DNA of 64,000 bases from Spartobacteria bacterium (GTDB taxonomy: Bacteria > Verrucomicrobiota > Verrucomicrobiia > Chthoniobacterales > UBA10450), in the NCBI GenBank assembly GCA_003169975.1, contig PNAA01000043.1, positions 1-64,000 of the forward strand, read 5' to 3'. Of the stretch, positions 18,629 to 26,941 are shown piece by piece; position 1 is the first letter of the stretch, and the number at the start of each line of letters is the position of its first letter. The position numbers and the translations under genes were made by a program. Under the pieces are notes generated by a model. It was not told the origin of the DNA, made no database searches, and saw only the letters and a list, made by a program, of their open reading frames with translations.

Positions 18629-20165
18629 ATGAAACCGCTCACAATCGGTTGTTTTGCTAGCACAGCACAACTCTTGCGCATCGGCAAATCAGTTGGCCGT
18701 TTATTCTGCGGCATCCTCCTCTTCGGGCGATTCGCCTACGGTGCCGACGGCACCTGGGTGGCCAATCCTGGCGATAACAATTGGAACAACCCGACCAACT
18801 GGTCCTCAGGGACTGTCCCTGGTTTTTTCGATACCGCATTCTTTTGAAGTTTCAGACATCACCACTATTGATATTACCCAAGGTACTGCGCTGAAGAAGA
18901 TCATGTTTAATGCGGGCGCCGAGGCGTTCGCGATTACGGCGCTGGGAGGCGTCGGGCTTACCCTGGGCATCGAGAATGATTCGGGCGTCGAACAGAACTT
19001 TGTCGCCACGGCTGATGGCAGCAATTCAGGGAGCTTCGCCTTCTTTCAGGAGATCAATAAGGTGACAATCACAGGGCCGGTGACCTTTACGCAGCAAGCG
19101 CGGAATGCAGACACTGGGAGTGCGGCGGGCTACGTGAATTTTATTTTCTCCGCGGGTGCAGGCGACGCGACTTTTCACGACCTCGGGGCGAGCGTCGCGG
19201 GCGGGATCGGAGGACGGACCGATTTCTTTTATACGGGCGCGTCGGCCGAAGGCTGCACGATTATTAATGAAGGTGCGACGACGGCTGGTGCTGTTGGTGG
19301 GGGGAGTTCTTTCTCGCAACAAAGACCGCGCGCCGGCAATGCGACTCTCATTGCCAACGGAGGGACGAACGGCGGAGGGGGCGGGTTTTTTCTGTTCCTG
19401 GACGGCTCGTTAGGCGAGACAGCCCGGCTGGAGGTCTTCGGCAACGGTTACATGGACGTGAGCGGCCACACCGGTCCCAGCTTCTCGATCGGGTCGATCG
19501 AAGGCGACGGCCCGATCTATCTCGGTAAGACTGCGTTTATGGTCGGCACTAACAACCGGAGCACAACCTTTTCCGGTGTGCTTCATCCCGGCAGCTCGAG
19601 TGGCGGGGGTGGCGCCGGCTCGTTAACAAAGATCGGCCCTGGCACACTCACTCTGAGCGGCGCGAATCTCTTCACCGGCGGCACGACCGTTGGCGCGGGC
19701 ACCTTAGTCATAAATAACACAGCCGGCTCCGGGACTGGCACCGGCGCGGTGAGTGTTACTGCTGCCACTCTCGGCGGCAGTGGCACAGGAGCATTCCTCG
19801 CCCCGGCTGCTGGAACCAAGGTGCAAGCCACGATGACGATGCAGAGCGCGCTCACCTTCAACGCCAACGCGACCTATACCTACACCTTTAAAGCGAAAAA
19901 GAAGCAGGCTCGAACGGACAAAGTGGTGGCCAACGGAGTGACGATCAACGGAGCGACCTTTGCTTTCCAAGGCACCGCGCAAGGCGCATTAAAGCAAGGC
20001 CTCGTCTTGACCGTGATCAGCAACACCGCCGCGACGCCGATCAGCGGCACCTTCAGCAACCTGGCCGACGGCGCGATCCAGACGGTCAACGGGAACAGCT
20101 TCCAAGCCAGCTACGAAGGCGGCGACGGGAATGATCTCACCCTGACGGTCGTGCCGGAGTTGTAG
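18629..20165 (+). pseudogene. autotransporter-type beta-strand repeat protein, one frameshift
   Basis: ATG 18629 starts a signal peptide and GADGTWVANPGDNNWNNPTNW, typical of verrucomicrobial PATR proteins. The frame ends at TGA 18845-18847 within TTCTTTTGAA. Skipping one T restores FFEVSDITTIDIT and continues to 20165. The C-terminal half has the autotransporter-associated beta-strand motif (LTKIGPGTLTLSGANLFTGG) and an Ala/Thr-rich passenger-like end, but no clear outer-membrane barrel. Such proteins are secreted or surface-exposed; function unknown. Its TAG stop is the edge of a repeat element. No octamer occurs before 19408. Confidence 0.7.
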
Positions 20166-20245
20166 CCCGCCTGAGGCGGAGGCGGGTGACCCCGGTTCGG
20201 GAGTAAGGCTGCGCTGCGAAGCCGGGGTCAGCGACCCCGGCTACA
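20161..20245. repeat. TGTAGC-edged hairpin element
   Basis: TGTAGCC at the left, GGCTACA at the right, with GCCGGGGTCAGCGACCCCGGC as a perfect inner stem. It supplies the stop of the PATR gene and could terminate its transcript. Confidence 0.85.
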
Positions 20246-20307
20246 GGAGCAACACTGCCGCAACGCTGATCGCCGCTACAGCGCGACCGGGTCGCCCACT
20301 TTGGTTT

Positions 20308-20407
20308 GTAGACGCTTCGCTCTGCGAAGCGCTGGGGAAAGCGTTGCTTGCCGCGTTATCTGTGGGCGGACGCGCAGACTCGCGCCTTCCAGAGGGAGGC
20401 GTCTACA
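20308..20407. repeat. TGTAGACG-edged hairpin element
   Basis: Edges TGTAGACG and CGTCTACA; inner CGCTTCGCTCTGCGAAGCG palindrome and GAGGGAGGCGTC arm. It supplies the TAG stop of prmA (20403-20405). Confidence 0.8.
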
Positions 20408-21212
20408 GTGCGCAGCGAAGCGCGACCCACTTTCCGCGGCGACGTTGTTGCTCAAGGTAAAATTGGGAGTGGCGGAGCGCGCGTACGACTGATGGAGCCT
20501 GCTCGCGCAGGATCCCGGAAACGATGAGGTGGCCCTTGCGGCGGAGGGCGCGACGGAAAATGGGCAAGGCGGCGATGAGCAGCTCGCTGAAGAGGTTCGC
20601 GGTGATGAGTTCGTAGCGCGCGGTTGGTTTCCAGCGCAGGACATCGCCCGCCAGGAACTTTGCCCGGGAGATGTAATTGAGACGCGCGTTTTGCCGCGCG
20701 TGTGCGATGGCGCGGGGATCGTTGTCGAGGCCGAGAACTTCGCTCGCGCCGAATCGTCGGGCGGCGAGAGCCAGAATGCCGGTGCCTGTCCCGGCGTCGA
20801 GCAGGCGCCAGCCGGGCGGAAGTTTTCTCGTCGTTTCCTCGAGCAAGCGCAGGCACATCGCGGTCGTCGCGTGATCGCCAGTTCCGAACGCGCCCGCGGC
20901 CGGAATAACGAGCAGTGGCTGATTGCTCGGAATGGCTTCCGAGACGACCAGCAGGCGTCGGCCGACCCGGATGGGTGCATGGATTTGTGACGGCAGATAT
21001 TCTTGCCGCCAATTGCGCGCCAGAGGTTTTGCAGAGCCTTGGAAATAGCGAATTAAACGCGCGGCCTGCGCGCGGGTGGCGCAGACAATCTGGAGCGAGA
21101 TGTGCGCGCGCCCCGGAACGGAAATCACGGCCGCGCCCGGCGTCGTCGCTGCGAGGAGATGCTCTTTGTTCTCCAGCCAGGCGGGCGTCGCCGTTCGCTC
21201 CCAGAGATACAT
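20403..21212 (-). CDS. prmA: ribosomal protein L11 methyltransferase
   Basis: 269 residues. It trimethylates L11 using S-adenosylmethionine. PrmA hallmarks are AFGTGDHATTAMCL, the SAM loop LLDAGTGTGILALAA, GLDNDPRAIAHARQNAR and ITANLFSELL. The protein is shorter than E. coli PrmA (293), mainly at the N-terminal L11-binding domain. The TAG stop is formed by the adjacent TGTAGACG repeat. It is followed upstream by a palindromic spacer and the cysteine desulfurase, which is co-directional but not tightly linked. Confidence 0.88.
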   Translation of the reverse strand: MYLWERTATPAWLENKEHLLAATTPGAAVISVPGRAHISLQIVCATRAQAARLIRYFQGSAKPLARNWRQEYLPSQIHAPIRVGRRLLVVSEAIPSNQPLLVIPAAGAFGTGDHATTAMCLRLLEETTRKLPPGWRLLDAGTGTGILALAARRFGASEVLGLDNDPRAIAHARQNARLNYISRAKFLAGDVLRWKPTARYELITANLFSELLIAALPIFRRALRRKGHLIVSGILREQAPSVVRALRHSQFYLEQQRRRGKWVALRCAL

Positions 21213-21235
21213 TAGCGCGGCGATCGCGGGCTGTA

Positions 21236-21314
21236 TTCCGGGTAGCGCACGCGTCCCGCGTGCGCTACCCGGAATTGTCCGGCGTGACGTTTTCGGTGCA
21301 AAGCACGCCGGACG
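21236..21314. repeat. palindromic spacer between prmA and cysteine desulfurase
   Basis: Perfect inverted repeat TTCCGGGTAGCGCACGCG and CGCGTGCGCTACCCGGAA, followed by a second pair GTCCGGCGTG...CACGCCGGAC. It fills almost the whole gap and probably forms strong RNA hairpins. Confidence 0.8.
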
Positions 21315-22565
21315 CTAGGCGAGCGCATGCTCTGCGCGGTAGGGGTTTGCCGGCGAACGCGGCCGGTCGAGGATTCGTTCCAGCGTGGCGATCGTTTGTG
21401 CGATTTCGCCCGCGGCCGTTCCTGTGCCTAACGAAAAGCGAACCGCCGAGCTGGCGCGCTCCGGCGGCATCGCCATCGCGCGCAGGACATGCGAGGCGAC
21501 GACCGAGCCGACCATACAGGCCGAACCGCTCGAAGCGCAGACGCCCTCGAGATCGAGCGCCATGAGGAGCGTCTCCGAGGAAAAGCCCGGGAAACTGACG
21601 TTGAGCGTGTTGGCGAGGCGGGGTGCGCCGGCACCGTTCGGTTGAGCCTCGGGAAAGATGCGGGCGATGCCGCGCCATAATTCGTCACGCAGTTTCGCCT
21701 CGCGCGCCTGTTCGTTAGGCAAATCGCGCCAGATTTCCTCCGCGGCGGCCGCCATCCCGACGATCGCCGGGACGTTCTCGGTTCCCGGACGGCGTTCGCC
21801 TTCGTGCGCGCCGCCGAATTGGATGCGGTCGATCGCCAGTCCCGCGCGCAGATAAAGAAACCCTGCGCCTTTTGGTCCGTAAAATTTGTGCGCGCCAAAA
21901 CTGGCGGCGTCGACCAGAAGGTCATCCCGAGCGGAGCGCAGCCGAGTCGAGGGATCCCGTGATGGAACCTTTGCGGTAGCGCCCCGGGATCCCTCGACTG
22001 CGCTCGGGATGACGGCAAGTTTCCCGAACGACTGCACCATGTCGCTGTGCAGCAGCACGCCGTGCTTCCGACAACGTGCCGAGATTTCCGCCATCGGCTG
22101 GATCACGCCCGTCTCATTGTTTGCGGTCATGATCGAGACGAGCGTCGTATCCGGCCGGATCGCCTGCTCCAGCGCGTCGGGATCGAGCAAACCATCGCCG
22201 GAAACATCCAACCAGGTGACTGCAAAACCTTCCATTTTTTCCAAATGCTCGAGCGTGTGCAACACCGCGTGGTGCTCGGCGCGGTTGCTGATTAAATGCT
22301 TTCCGTTAGGCGCCAGCCTGCGGGCGAGGCCGAGGAGCGCGAGGTTGTTCGCCTCGGTGCCGCCACTGGTGAAAATGATCTCGTGCGGTTTGACGCGCAG
22401 GAGCGCGGCCAGCCGATCGCGCGCGTCGTCGATCGCGGCGCGCGTTTCGCGGCCGGCGCGATGGACGCTCGACGGATTGCCGAAATGCCGCTCGAAATAA
22501 GGCTGCATCGCGCGCCAAGCCGCAACGCCGAGCGGCGTCGTCGCGTTGTAATCGAGATAAATCAT
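21315..22565 (-). CDS. cysteine desulfurase (NifS/IscS family) with in-frame repeat insert
   Basis: 416 residues. This PLP enzyme converts cysteine to alanine and an enzyme-bound persulfide for Fe-S clusters and thio-tRNA. Marks: MIYLDYNATTPL, the GGTEANNLAL motif, PLP-Lys in SFGAHKFYGPKG, and catalytic Cys in ASSGSACMVGS. Residues about 185-215 are encoded by a 93-bp GTCATCCCGAGCG element (21921-22013) inserted in frame between QSFGKL and VDAASFGAHK; other NifS proteins have only a few residues there. Its ATG overlaps the stop of the serine acetyltransferase as ATGA, so translation is probably coupled and cysteine made upstream feeds the desulfurase. Confidence 0.92.
   Translation of the reverse strand: MIYLDYNATTPLGVAAWRAMQPYFERHFGNPSSVHRAGRETRAAIDDARDRLAALLRVKPHEIIFTSGGTEANNLALLGLARRLAPNGKHLISNRAEHHAVLHTLEHLEKMEGFAVTWLDVSGDGLLDPDALEQAIRPDTTLVSIMTANNETGVIQPMAEISARCRKHGVLLHSDMVQSFGKLAVIPSAVEGSRGATAKVPSRDPSTRLRSARDDLLVDAASFGAHKFYGPKGAGFLYLRAGLAIDRIQFGGAHEGERRPGTENVPAIVGMAAAAEEIWRDLPNEQAREAKLRDELWRGIARIFPEAQPNGAGAPRLANTLNVSFPGFSSETLLMALDLEGVCASSGSACMVGSVVASHVLRAMAMPPERASSAVRFSLGTGTAAGEIAQTIATLERILDRPRSPANPYRAEHALA
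21921..22013. repeat. GTCATCCCGAGCG inverted-terminal element, copy 3 (inside a gene)
   Basis: 93 bp, exactly 31 codons, with complete inverted ends. It lies in frame within the cysteine desulfurase gene, with no stop codon in the read frame. Confidence 0.92.
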
Positions 22566-23518
22566 TTCATGATCGATTCGTCGGGCTCGGCCACTTTGCG
22601 GCCGCGCTTGAGCATGACCTGGAATTGTTTCGCGTCGTAGGCGACGAGCGAATCGGGCGGCACGCTCTGGGTGAGAAAAACGTTGCCCCCAATCGTGCTC
22701 CGCGCGCCGATGACGGTTTCGCCGCCGAGAACGGTCGAGTTGGGATAGATGGTGACGTGATCTTCGACGTTGGGGTGGCGTTTGCCGCCCTTTTTAAGGT
22801 GGCCCTCTTCATCCTTCTGAAAGCTGCGCGCGCCTAACGTCACCCCGTGGTAGAGCTTGACGTGCGCGCCGATCACGCACGTTTCCCCGATCACGACTCC
22901 GGTGCCGTGATCGATAAAAAAATGGCTCCCGATTTGCGCGCCGGGATGAATGTCGATGCCGGTGCGGCCGTGGGCCCATTCCGTCATCATCCGCGGGATG
23001 AGCGGGAGATCGGCCTGGTAAAGAACATGCGCCAGGCGCTGGATCGCGATCGCCTCGAGCGACGGATAAGCGAGGATGATCTCTTCGAAACTGGTCGACG
23101 CCGGATCGCCTTCGTAGGCCGCGTCGATGTCGGTCCAGAGCATCTCGCGCACGGTAGCGAGCTTGGAAAAGAAGTCCGTCAGGATGCGGTCGGCGTCGGG
23201 TTCGATCGAGCCGTTGCCGCCGCGGCGGGCGAGACTCTTGCAGATCTCGGGTTGGAGACGCGCGTGCAGCGAACGAATTCGGCTGCGGGTGACCGCGGGC
23301 ATTTCGCCCGGTTGCACGAGTGGTTCGCCATGAAAGCCGGGGAAAAGCAGGCTGAGTAATTCGACGCAGGCGGCGTCGATCGCCGGCCGCGAGGGGAGCG
23401 TCGCCGCGGCGTCGACGTAGTTGATGCCGCCGACGGCGCTGTAGGTGCGCAACAACGCGTCGACCGAATCGTTCAGAGTCTCATCCATCGGGGCAAACAT
23501 CGGTGAGGTGGGAGGCAA
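22562..23518 (-). CDS. cysE: serine O-acetyltransferase
   Basis: 318 residues. It makes O-acetylserine from serine and acetyl-CoA, the committed step of cysteine synthesis. An N-terminal helical domain is followed by a left-handed beta-helix of hexapeptide repeats (GIDIHPGAQIGSHFFIDHG, GVVIGETCVIGAHVKLYHGVTLG) with the catalytic His residues. The EpsC-like architecture and length (300+) are usual for the longer bacterial form. In-frame starts at 23518, 23500 and 23485 are possible. ATGA overlap with the downstream cysteine desulfurase couples the two products. One CGTTAGGC copy lies within the beta-helix region (22832). Confidence 0.92.
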   Translation of the reverse strand: MPPTSPMFAPMDETLNDSVDALLRTYSAVGGINYVDAAATLPSRPAIDAACVELLSLLFPGFHGEPLVQPGEMPAVTRSRIRSLHARLQPEICKSLARRGGNGSIEPDADRILTDFFSKLATVREMLWTDIDAAYEGDPASTSFEEIILAYPSLEAIAIQRLAHVLYQADLPLIPRMMTEWAHGRTGIDIHPGAQIGSHFFIDHGTGVVIGETCVIGAHVKLYHGVTLGARSFQKDEEGHLKKGGKRHPNVEDHVTIYPNSTVLGGETVIGARSTIGGNVFLTQSVPPDSLVAYDAKQFQVMLKRGRKVAEPDESIMK

Positions 23519-23549
23519 TGAAAATCAAAAAGGTTCCAGAGCGGGAGGT

Positions 23550-23624
23550 TGTAGCCGGGGGCGGTGACCCCGGCGGTCGTTAGCCTGGAATCGAACGCGG
23601 CCGGAGTCACCGCCCACGGCTACA
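23550..23624. repeat. TGTAGC-edged hairpin element
   Basis: 75-bp element with TGTAGCCG and CGGCTACA edges in the gap between divergent cysE and glgB. A promoter for either gene would have to lie in or beside it; no clear boxes are seen. Confidence 0.8.
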
Positions 23625-23688
23625 ACCCGAAGTCGGACGGGGTCGCAATTGCAAAGCCGACCTCCGCCATTAGTCTGTTTTGCATCTC

Positions 23689-25920
23689 ATGAGCTCCTTT
23701 GCCATTCACCCGCTCGACCCTAACGAGATCAACGCTCTCCTGCGCGCTTCCCATTCCGATCCCTTCCGAGTGCTCGGTCCTCATCGCGCGGGCGCCGACC
23801 TGGTGATCCGCGTTTTTCGACCGGAAGCGCGGGGGATTGAAATCGTGGCGACCGGCGACCAAACGCAGGTCTTTCCGGCCGAGCGTTTGCACATCGAGGG
23901 ACTTTACCAGGCGACGATTCCCGGTGCGTCGCCCGGTTTTTCCTACTTGCTGAAGGTGCTGGCGTTCGATGGCTCCGAACGGTTGTTGCGCGATCCCTAC
24001 AGCTACGGACCGATCATGGGCGACGTGGATCTGCATCTCTTTGCGGAAGGAAATCACAAGCAGCTCTACGAAAAATTCGGCGCGCATATCCGCGTGATCG
24101 GCGGCGAGCGCGGCGTCTACTTCGCGGTCTGGGCGCCGAATGCCGGGCGGGTCAGCGTGGTCGGCGATTTCAACGGTTGGGACGGCCGCGTTCATCCGAT
24201 GCGCAAACTGATCGCGGGCGGTGTGTGGGAAATTTTTATCCCGGGCGTGAAGGAAGGCGCGCACTATAAATTCGAGATCAAAACGATGACCGGCGCCCTT
24301 CTCTTGAAGAGCGATCCGTTTGGATTCTTCAGCCAGCACGGCGCGCAGACCTCGTCGATGGTCTACGACCTCGAGCGCTACCAATGGAGCGACGACCAGT
24401 GGATGGCGGAGCGTCCAAAGAAGCAGTGGCACCGGAGCGCGGTCAGCATTTACGAAGTGCATCTCGGCTCCTGGCGGCGCGTGGCGGAGGAGGGGAATCG
24501 GTTCGTCAGCTACCTCGAGTTTGCGCAGACCCTGCTGCCCTATGTGCTCGAAATGGGCTTCACCCACATCGAGCTGCTGCCCATCGCCGAGCATCCCTTC
24601 GAAGGTTCGTGGGGTTATCAGGTGACCAATTATTACGCGCCGACCAGCCGCTTCGGCTCGCCGGATGAGCTGCGGCATTTCATCGATGCGTGTCATCGCG
24701 CCGGTATCGGTGTGATCGTGGATTGGGTGCCGGCGCATTTTCCAAAGGATGCCCATGCGCTCGCGGAATTTGACGGCACGGATCTCTATGAGCACGCCGA
24801 TCCGCGGCAGGGCGAGCACCAGGATTGGGGCACGTTGATTTTTAATCTCGGCCGCAACGAGGTGCGGAATTTTCTGACCGCGAATGCGCTCTTCTGGCTC
24901 GACAAGTATCACATCGACGGTCTGCGGGTGGATGCCGTCGCCTCGATGCTTTACCTCGATTATTCGCGCCAGCCGGGGCAGTGGATCCCCAACGCTTTCG
25001 GCGGCCGCGAGAATCTCGACGCCGTCTTCTTCCTCAAACAGACGAACGAACTCTGTTACGAAAGTTTTCCCGGCATGATGACGATCGCGGAGGAATCAAC
25101 GGCCTGGCCGGGCGTCTCGCGACCCACCTATCTCGGCGGCCTCGGGTTCGGCTTCAAATGGAACATGGGCTGGATGCACGACTTCCTGCACTACATGTCG
25201 CTCGATCCGATCTACCGCCGCTTCCATCAGGGCAACGTCACCTTCTCGATCATGTATGCCTTCCAGGAGCACTTTATTCTCGTACTCAGCCATGACGAGG
25301 TGGTGCATGGCAAAGGTTCGCTCATCGCCAAAATGCCGGGGGACGAATGGCAGAAATTTGCCAATCTGCGGATGTTTTACGCATGGATGTTCGCCCACCC
25401 GGGCAAAAAACTGCTCTTCATGGGGGGCGAGTTTGGGCAGGTGCGGGAGTGGAATCACGACCGCGGTTTGGATTGGGAACTAACAAACTTGCCGCGCCAC
25501 GACGGGCTGCGTCGCCTGGTGCAACACCTCAATCACGTTTATCGCAACGAGCCCGCGCTCTGGGATCACGACGACTCGCACGAGAGCTTCGAATGGATCG
25601 ATTTCCATGATGCCGACAACTGCGTCGTCGCGTTTTTGCGCCGCTCGCAGGAAGGCGAGCTACTCATCTTCGCGGTCAACGCAACGCCGGTCGTGCGCTA
25701 CAATTACCGGATGGGCGTGCCCGGCGACGGATTCTACCGCGAGGTCATCAACACCGACGCCGAGACTTACGGCGGGAGCAACGTCGGCAACCTCGGCGTG
25801 TTGGATGCGGAAGGGGTCGAGTGGCAGGGTCGCACCCATTCCATCGTGGTCAATCTGCCCCCGCTTGCGGTCATCGCGTTCAAGCGCGAAGCACCGGGCG
25901 AGCCGGTTACGGCCTCCTAA
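23689..25920 (+). CDS. glgB: 1,4-alpha-glucan branching enzyme (GH13)
   Basis: 743 residues from ATG 23689 (MSSFAIHPLDPNEI); a TTG three codons earlier is also open. Order: N-terminal CBM48-like modules (DPFRVLGPH; YFAVWAPNAGRVSVVGDFNGWDG), then the GH13 barrel with GLRVDAVASMLYLDYSR (nucleophile Asp), MTIAEESTAWPGVS (acid/base Glu) and LSHDEVVHGKGSL, then the C-terminal all-beta domain. It forms alpha-1,6 branches in glycogen. It is monocistronic and divergent from cysE. No octamer copy is found, unlike most neighbours. It shares its reaction, but not its fold, with the GH57 enzyme at 12.8-14.4 kb. Confidence 0.96.
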   Translation: MSSFAIHPLDPNEINALLRASHSDPFRVLGPHRAGADLVIRVFRPEARGIEIVATGDQTQVFPAERLHIEGLYQATIPGASPGFSYLLKVLAFDGSERLLRDPYSYGPIMGDVDLHLFAEGNHKQLYEKFGAHIRVIGGERGVYFAVWAPNAGRVSVVGDFNGWDGRVHPMRKLIAGGVWEIFIPGVKEGAHYKFEIKTMTGALLLKSDPFGFFSQHGAQTSSMVYDLERYQWSDDQWMAERPKKQWHRSAVSIYEVHLGSWRRVAEEGNRFVSYLEFAQTLLPYVLEMGFTHIELLPIAEHPFEGSWGYQVTNYYAPTSRFGSPDELRHFIDACHRAGIGVIVDWVPAHFPKDAHALAEFDGTDLYEHADPRQGEHQDWGTLIFNLGRNEVRNFLTANALFWLDKYHIDGLRVDAVASMLYLDYSRQPGQWIPNAFGGRENLDAVFFLKQTNELCYESFPGMMTIAEESTAWPGVSRPTYLGGLGFGFKWNMGWMHDFLHYMSLDPIYRRFHQGNVTFSIMYAFQEHFILVLSHDEVVHGKGSLIAKMPGDEWQKFANLRMFYAWMFAHPGKKLLFMGGEFGQVREWNHDRGLDWELTNLPRHDGLRRLVQHLNHVYRNEPALWDHDDSHESFEWIDFHDADNCVVAFLRRSQEGELLIFAVNATPVVRYNYRMGVPGDGFYREVINTDAETYGGSNVGNLGVLDAEGVEWQGRTHSIVVNLPPLAVIAFKREAPGEPVTAS

Positions 25921-26014
25921 CTGGCTGGCCGCAAAGGCGAAAAAGCGCCCCTGAGCGGCTCACCGAGCGGGTACGGGCAGTGTTCGTTATTGTCAGCCGC
26001 GCGTGGCCGCAGTT

Positions 26015-26093
26015 TGTAGCCTGGATCGGTGATCCCGGCGGAGGGAGCGTCGCCATGCCTGCGTGCGACCGGGGTCAACGACCCCCGGCTACA
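26015..26093. repeat. TGTAGC-edged hairpin element
   Basis: Edges TGTAGCC and GGCTACA; two inner stems GATCGGTGATC and CCGGGGTCAACGACCCCCGG. It occupies the centre of the 308-bp gap between glgB and the pseudopilin gene; nothing else is recognised there. Confidence 0.85.
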
Positions 26094-26228
26094 ACCCGGG
26101 CTCGCTAGGTGAGCGAGCCGACCAATTGGCAATCGACGAACACCAAGTGCGTAAAAATACCTTGTTTTTCCTGCTTGACCGTCTGTGGCCGGTCGCGCAA
26201 TCTCTGCGCCGTTACACCAACCGCACCC

Positions 26229-26930
26229 ATGAAAAAAACCAACTCGGCCTTCACCCTCATCGAACTTCTTGTCGTGATCACGATCATCGCCATTCTGGCC
26301 AGCATTGCGCTGCCGGTATTTAACGGTGTGACGGAGCGCGCGAACCAAACCAAAGACCTTTCCAACGCCAAGCAGGTCGGTCTCGCGCTGAAGATTTTCG
26401 CGACCGATAACAACGGATTCTTCCCGTCGAAGAGCCCGTCGGGGGATTATAATTCGGCGACACCTCTCGCGGCCGGCGCGGTCTCGAACGATGCCTTCTG
26501 GTGGCTTTTCCCTAATTACCTGCAGTCCGAAGACGTCTTTGTCGTGGCCTCGTCGCAATGGTCGCCAGGTAATCCTGATAACAAGATAGATCCCGCGACT
26601 GCAACTACTCGGGTCGATACTCTCAAGGCGGGAGAAAATACTTATTCGTATGTTCTCGGATTGACGGATACGTCCAATGCGGCCTTTCCTTTGCTGGCGG
26701 ATGGTTTCAGCCAAACCACGCCCATTGCCTACGAAACCAGCAAATCTCTAAAGGGTGGTGTCTGGGCAGCCAAAAAAGCGATCGTCATTTTCTGTGACGC
26801 GAGCGGCCAGATTATGAAGGTCGATCCAAACACCCCCCATATTGTTAAGCGCCCAACGGGAGAAAACCTCTTCGCAGCGGGCACGGACTGGCTTGATGCA
26901 ACGGCCAATCCCGTCATCAACCCACAATAA
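26229..26930 (+). CDS. type II secretion/type IV pilin-like pseudopilin
   Basis: 233 residues from ATG 26229. The prepilin leader KKTNSA is followed by the cleavage and helix segment [20 protein letters not shown], with Glu5 of the mature protein present. The C-terminal domain is the verrucomicrobial/planctomycete type of general secretion protein ([23 protein letters not shown]). It is processed by a prepilin peptidase and anchored in the inner membrane. Verrucomicrobia have many such stand-alone genes, and no secretion operon is nearby. An in-frame upstream extension to 26109 is unlikely because the leader would then be internal. Confidence 0.87.
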   Translation: MKKTNSAFTLIELLVVITIIAILASIALPVFNGVTERANQTKDLSNAKQVGLALKIFATDNNGFFPSKSPSGDYNSATPLAAGAVSNDAFWWLFPNYLQSEDVFVVASSQWSPGNPDNKIDPATATTRVDTLKAGENTYSYVLGLTDTSNAAFPLLADGFSQTTPIAYETSKSLKGGVWAAKKAIVIFCDASGQIMKVDPNTPHIVKRPTGENLFAAGTDWLDATANPVINPQ

Positions 26931-26941
26931 GCGGCGTTTGG

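Noticed and set aside
23620-24912. 430-residue reading frame on the minus strand over glgB
   Set aside because: It is the antisense shadow of a GC-rich coding region; no domains and no start signal.
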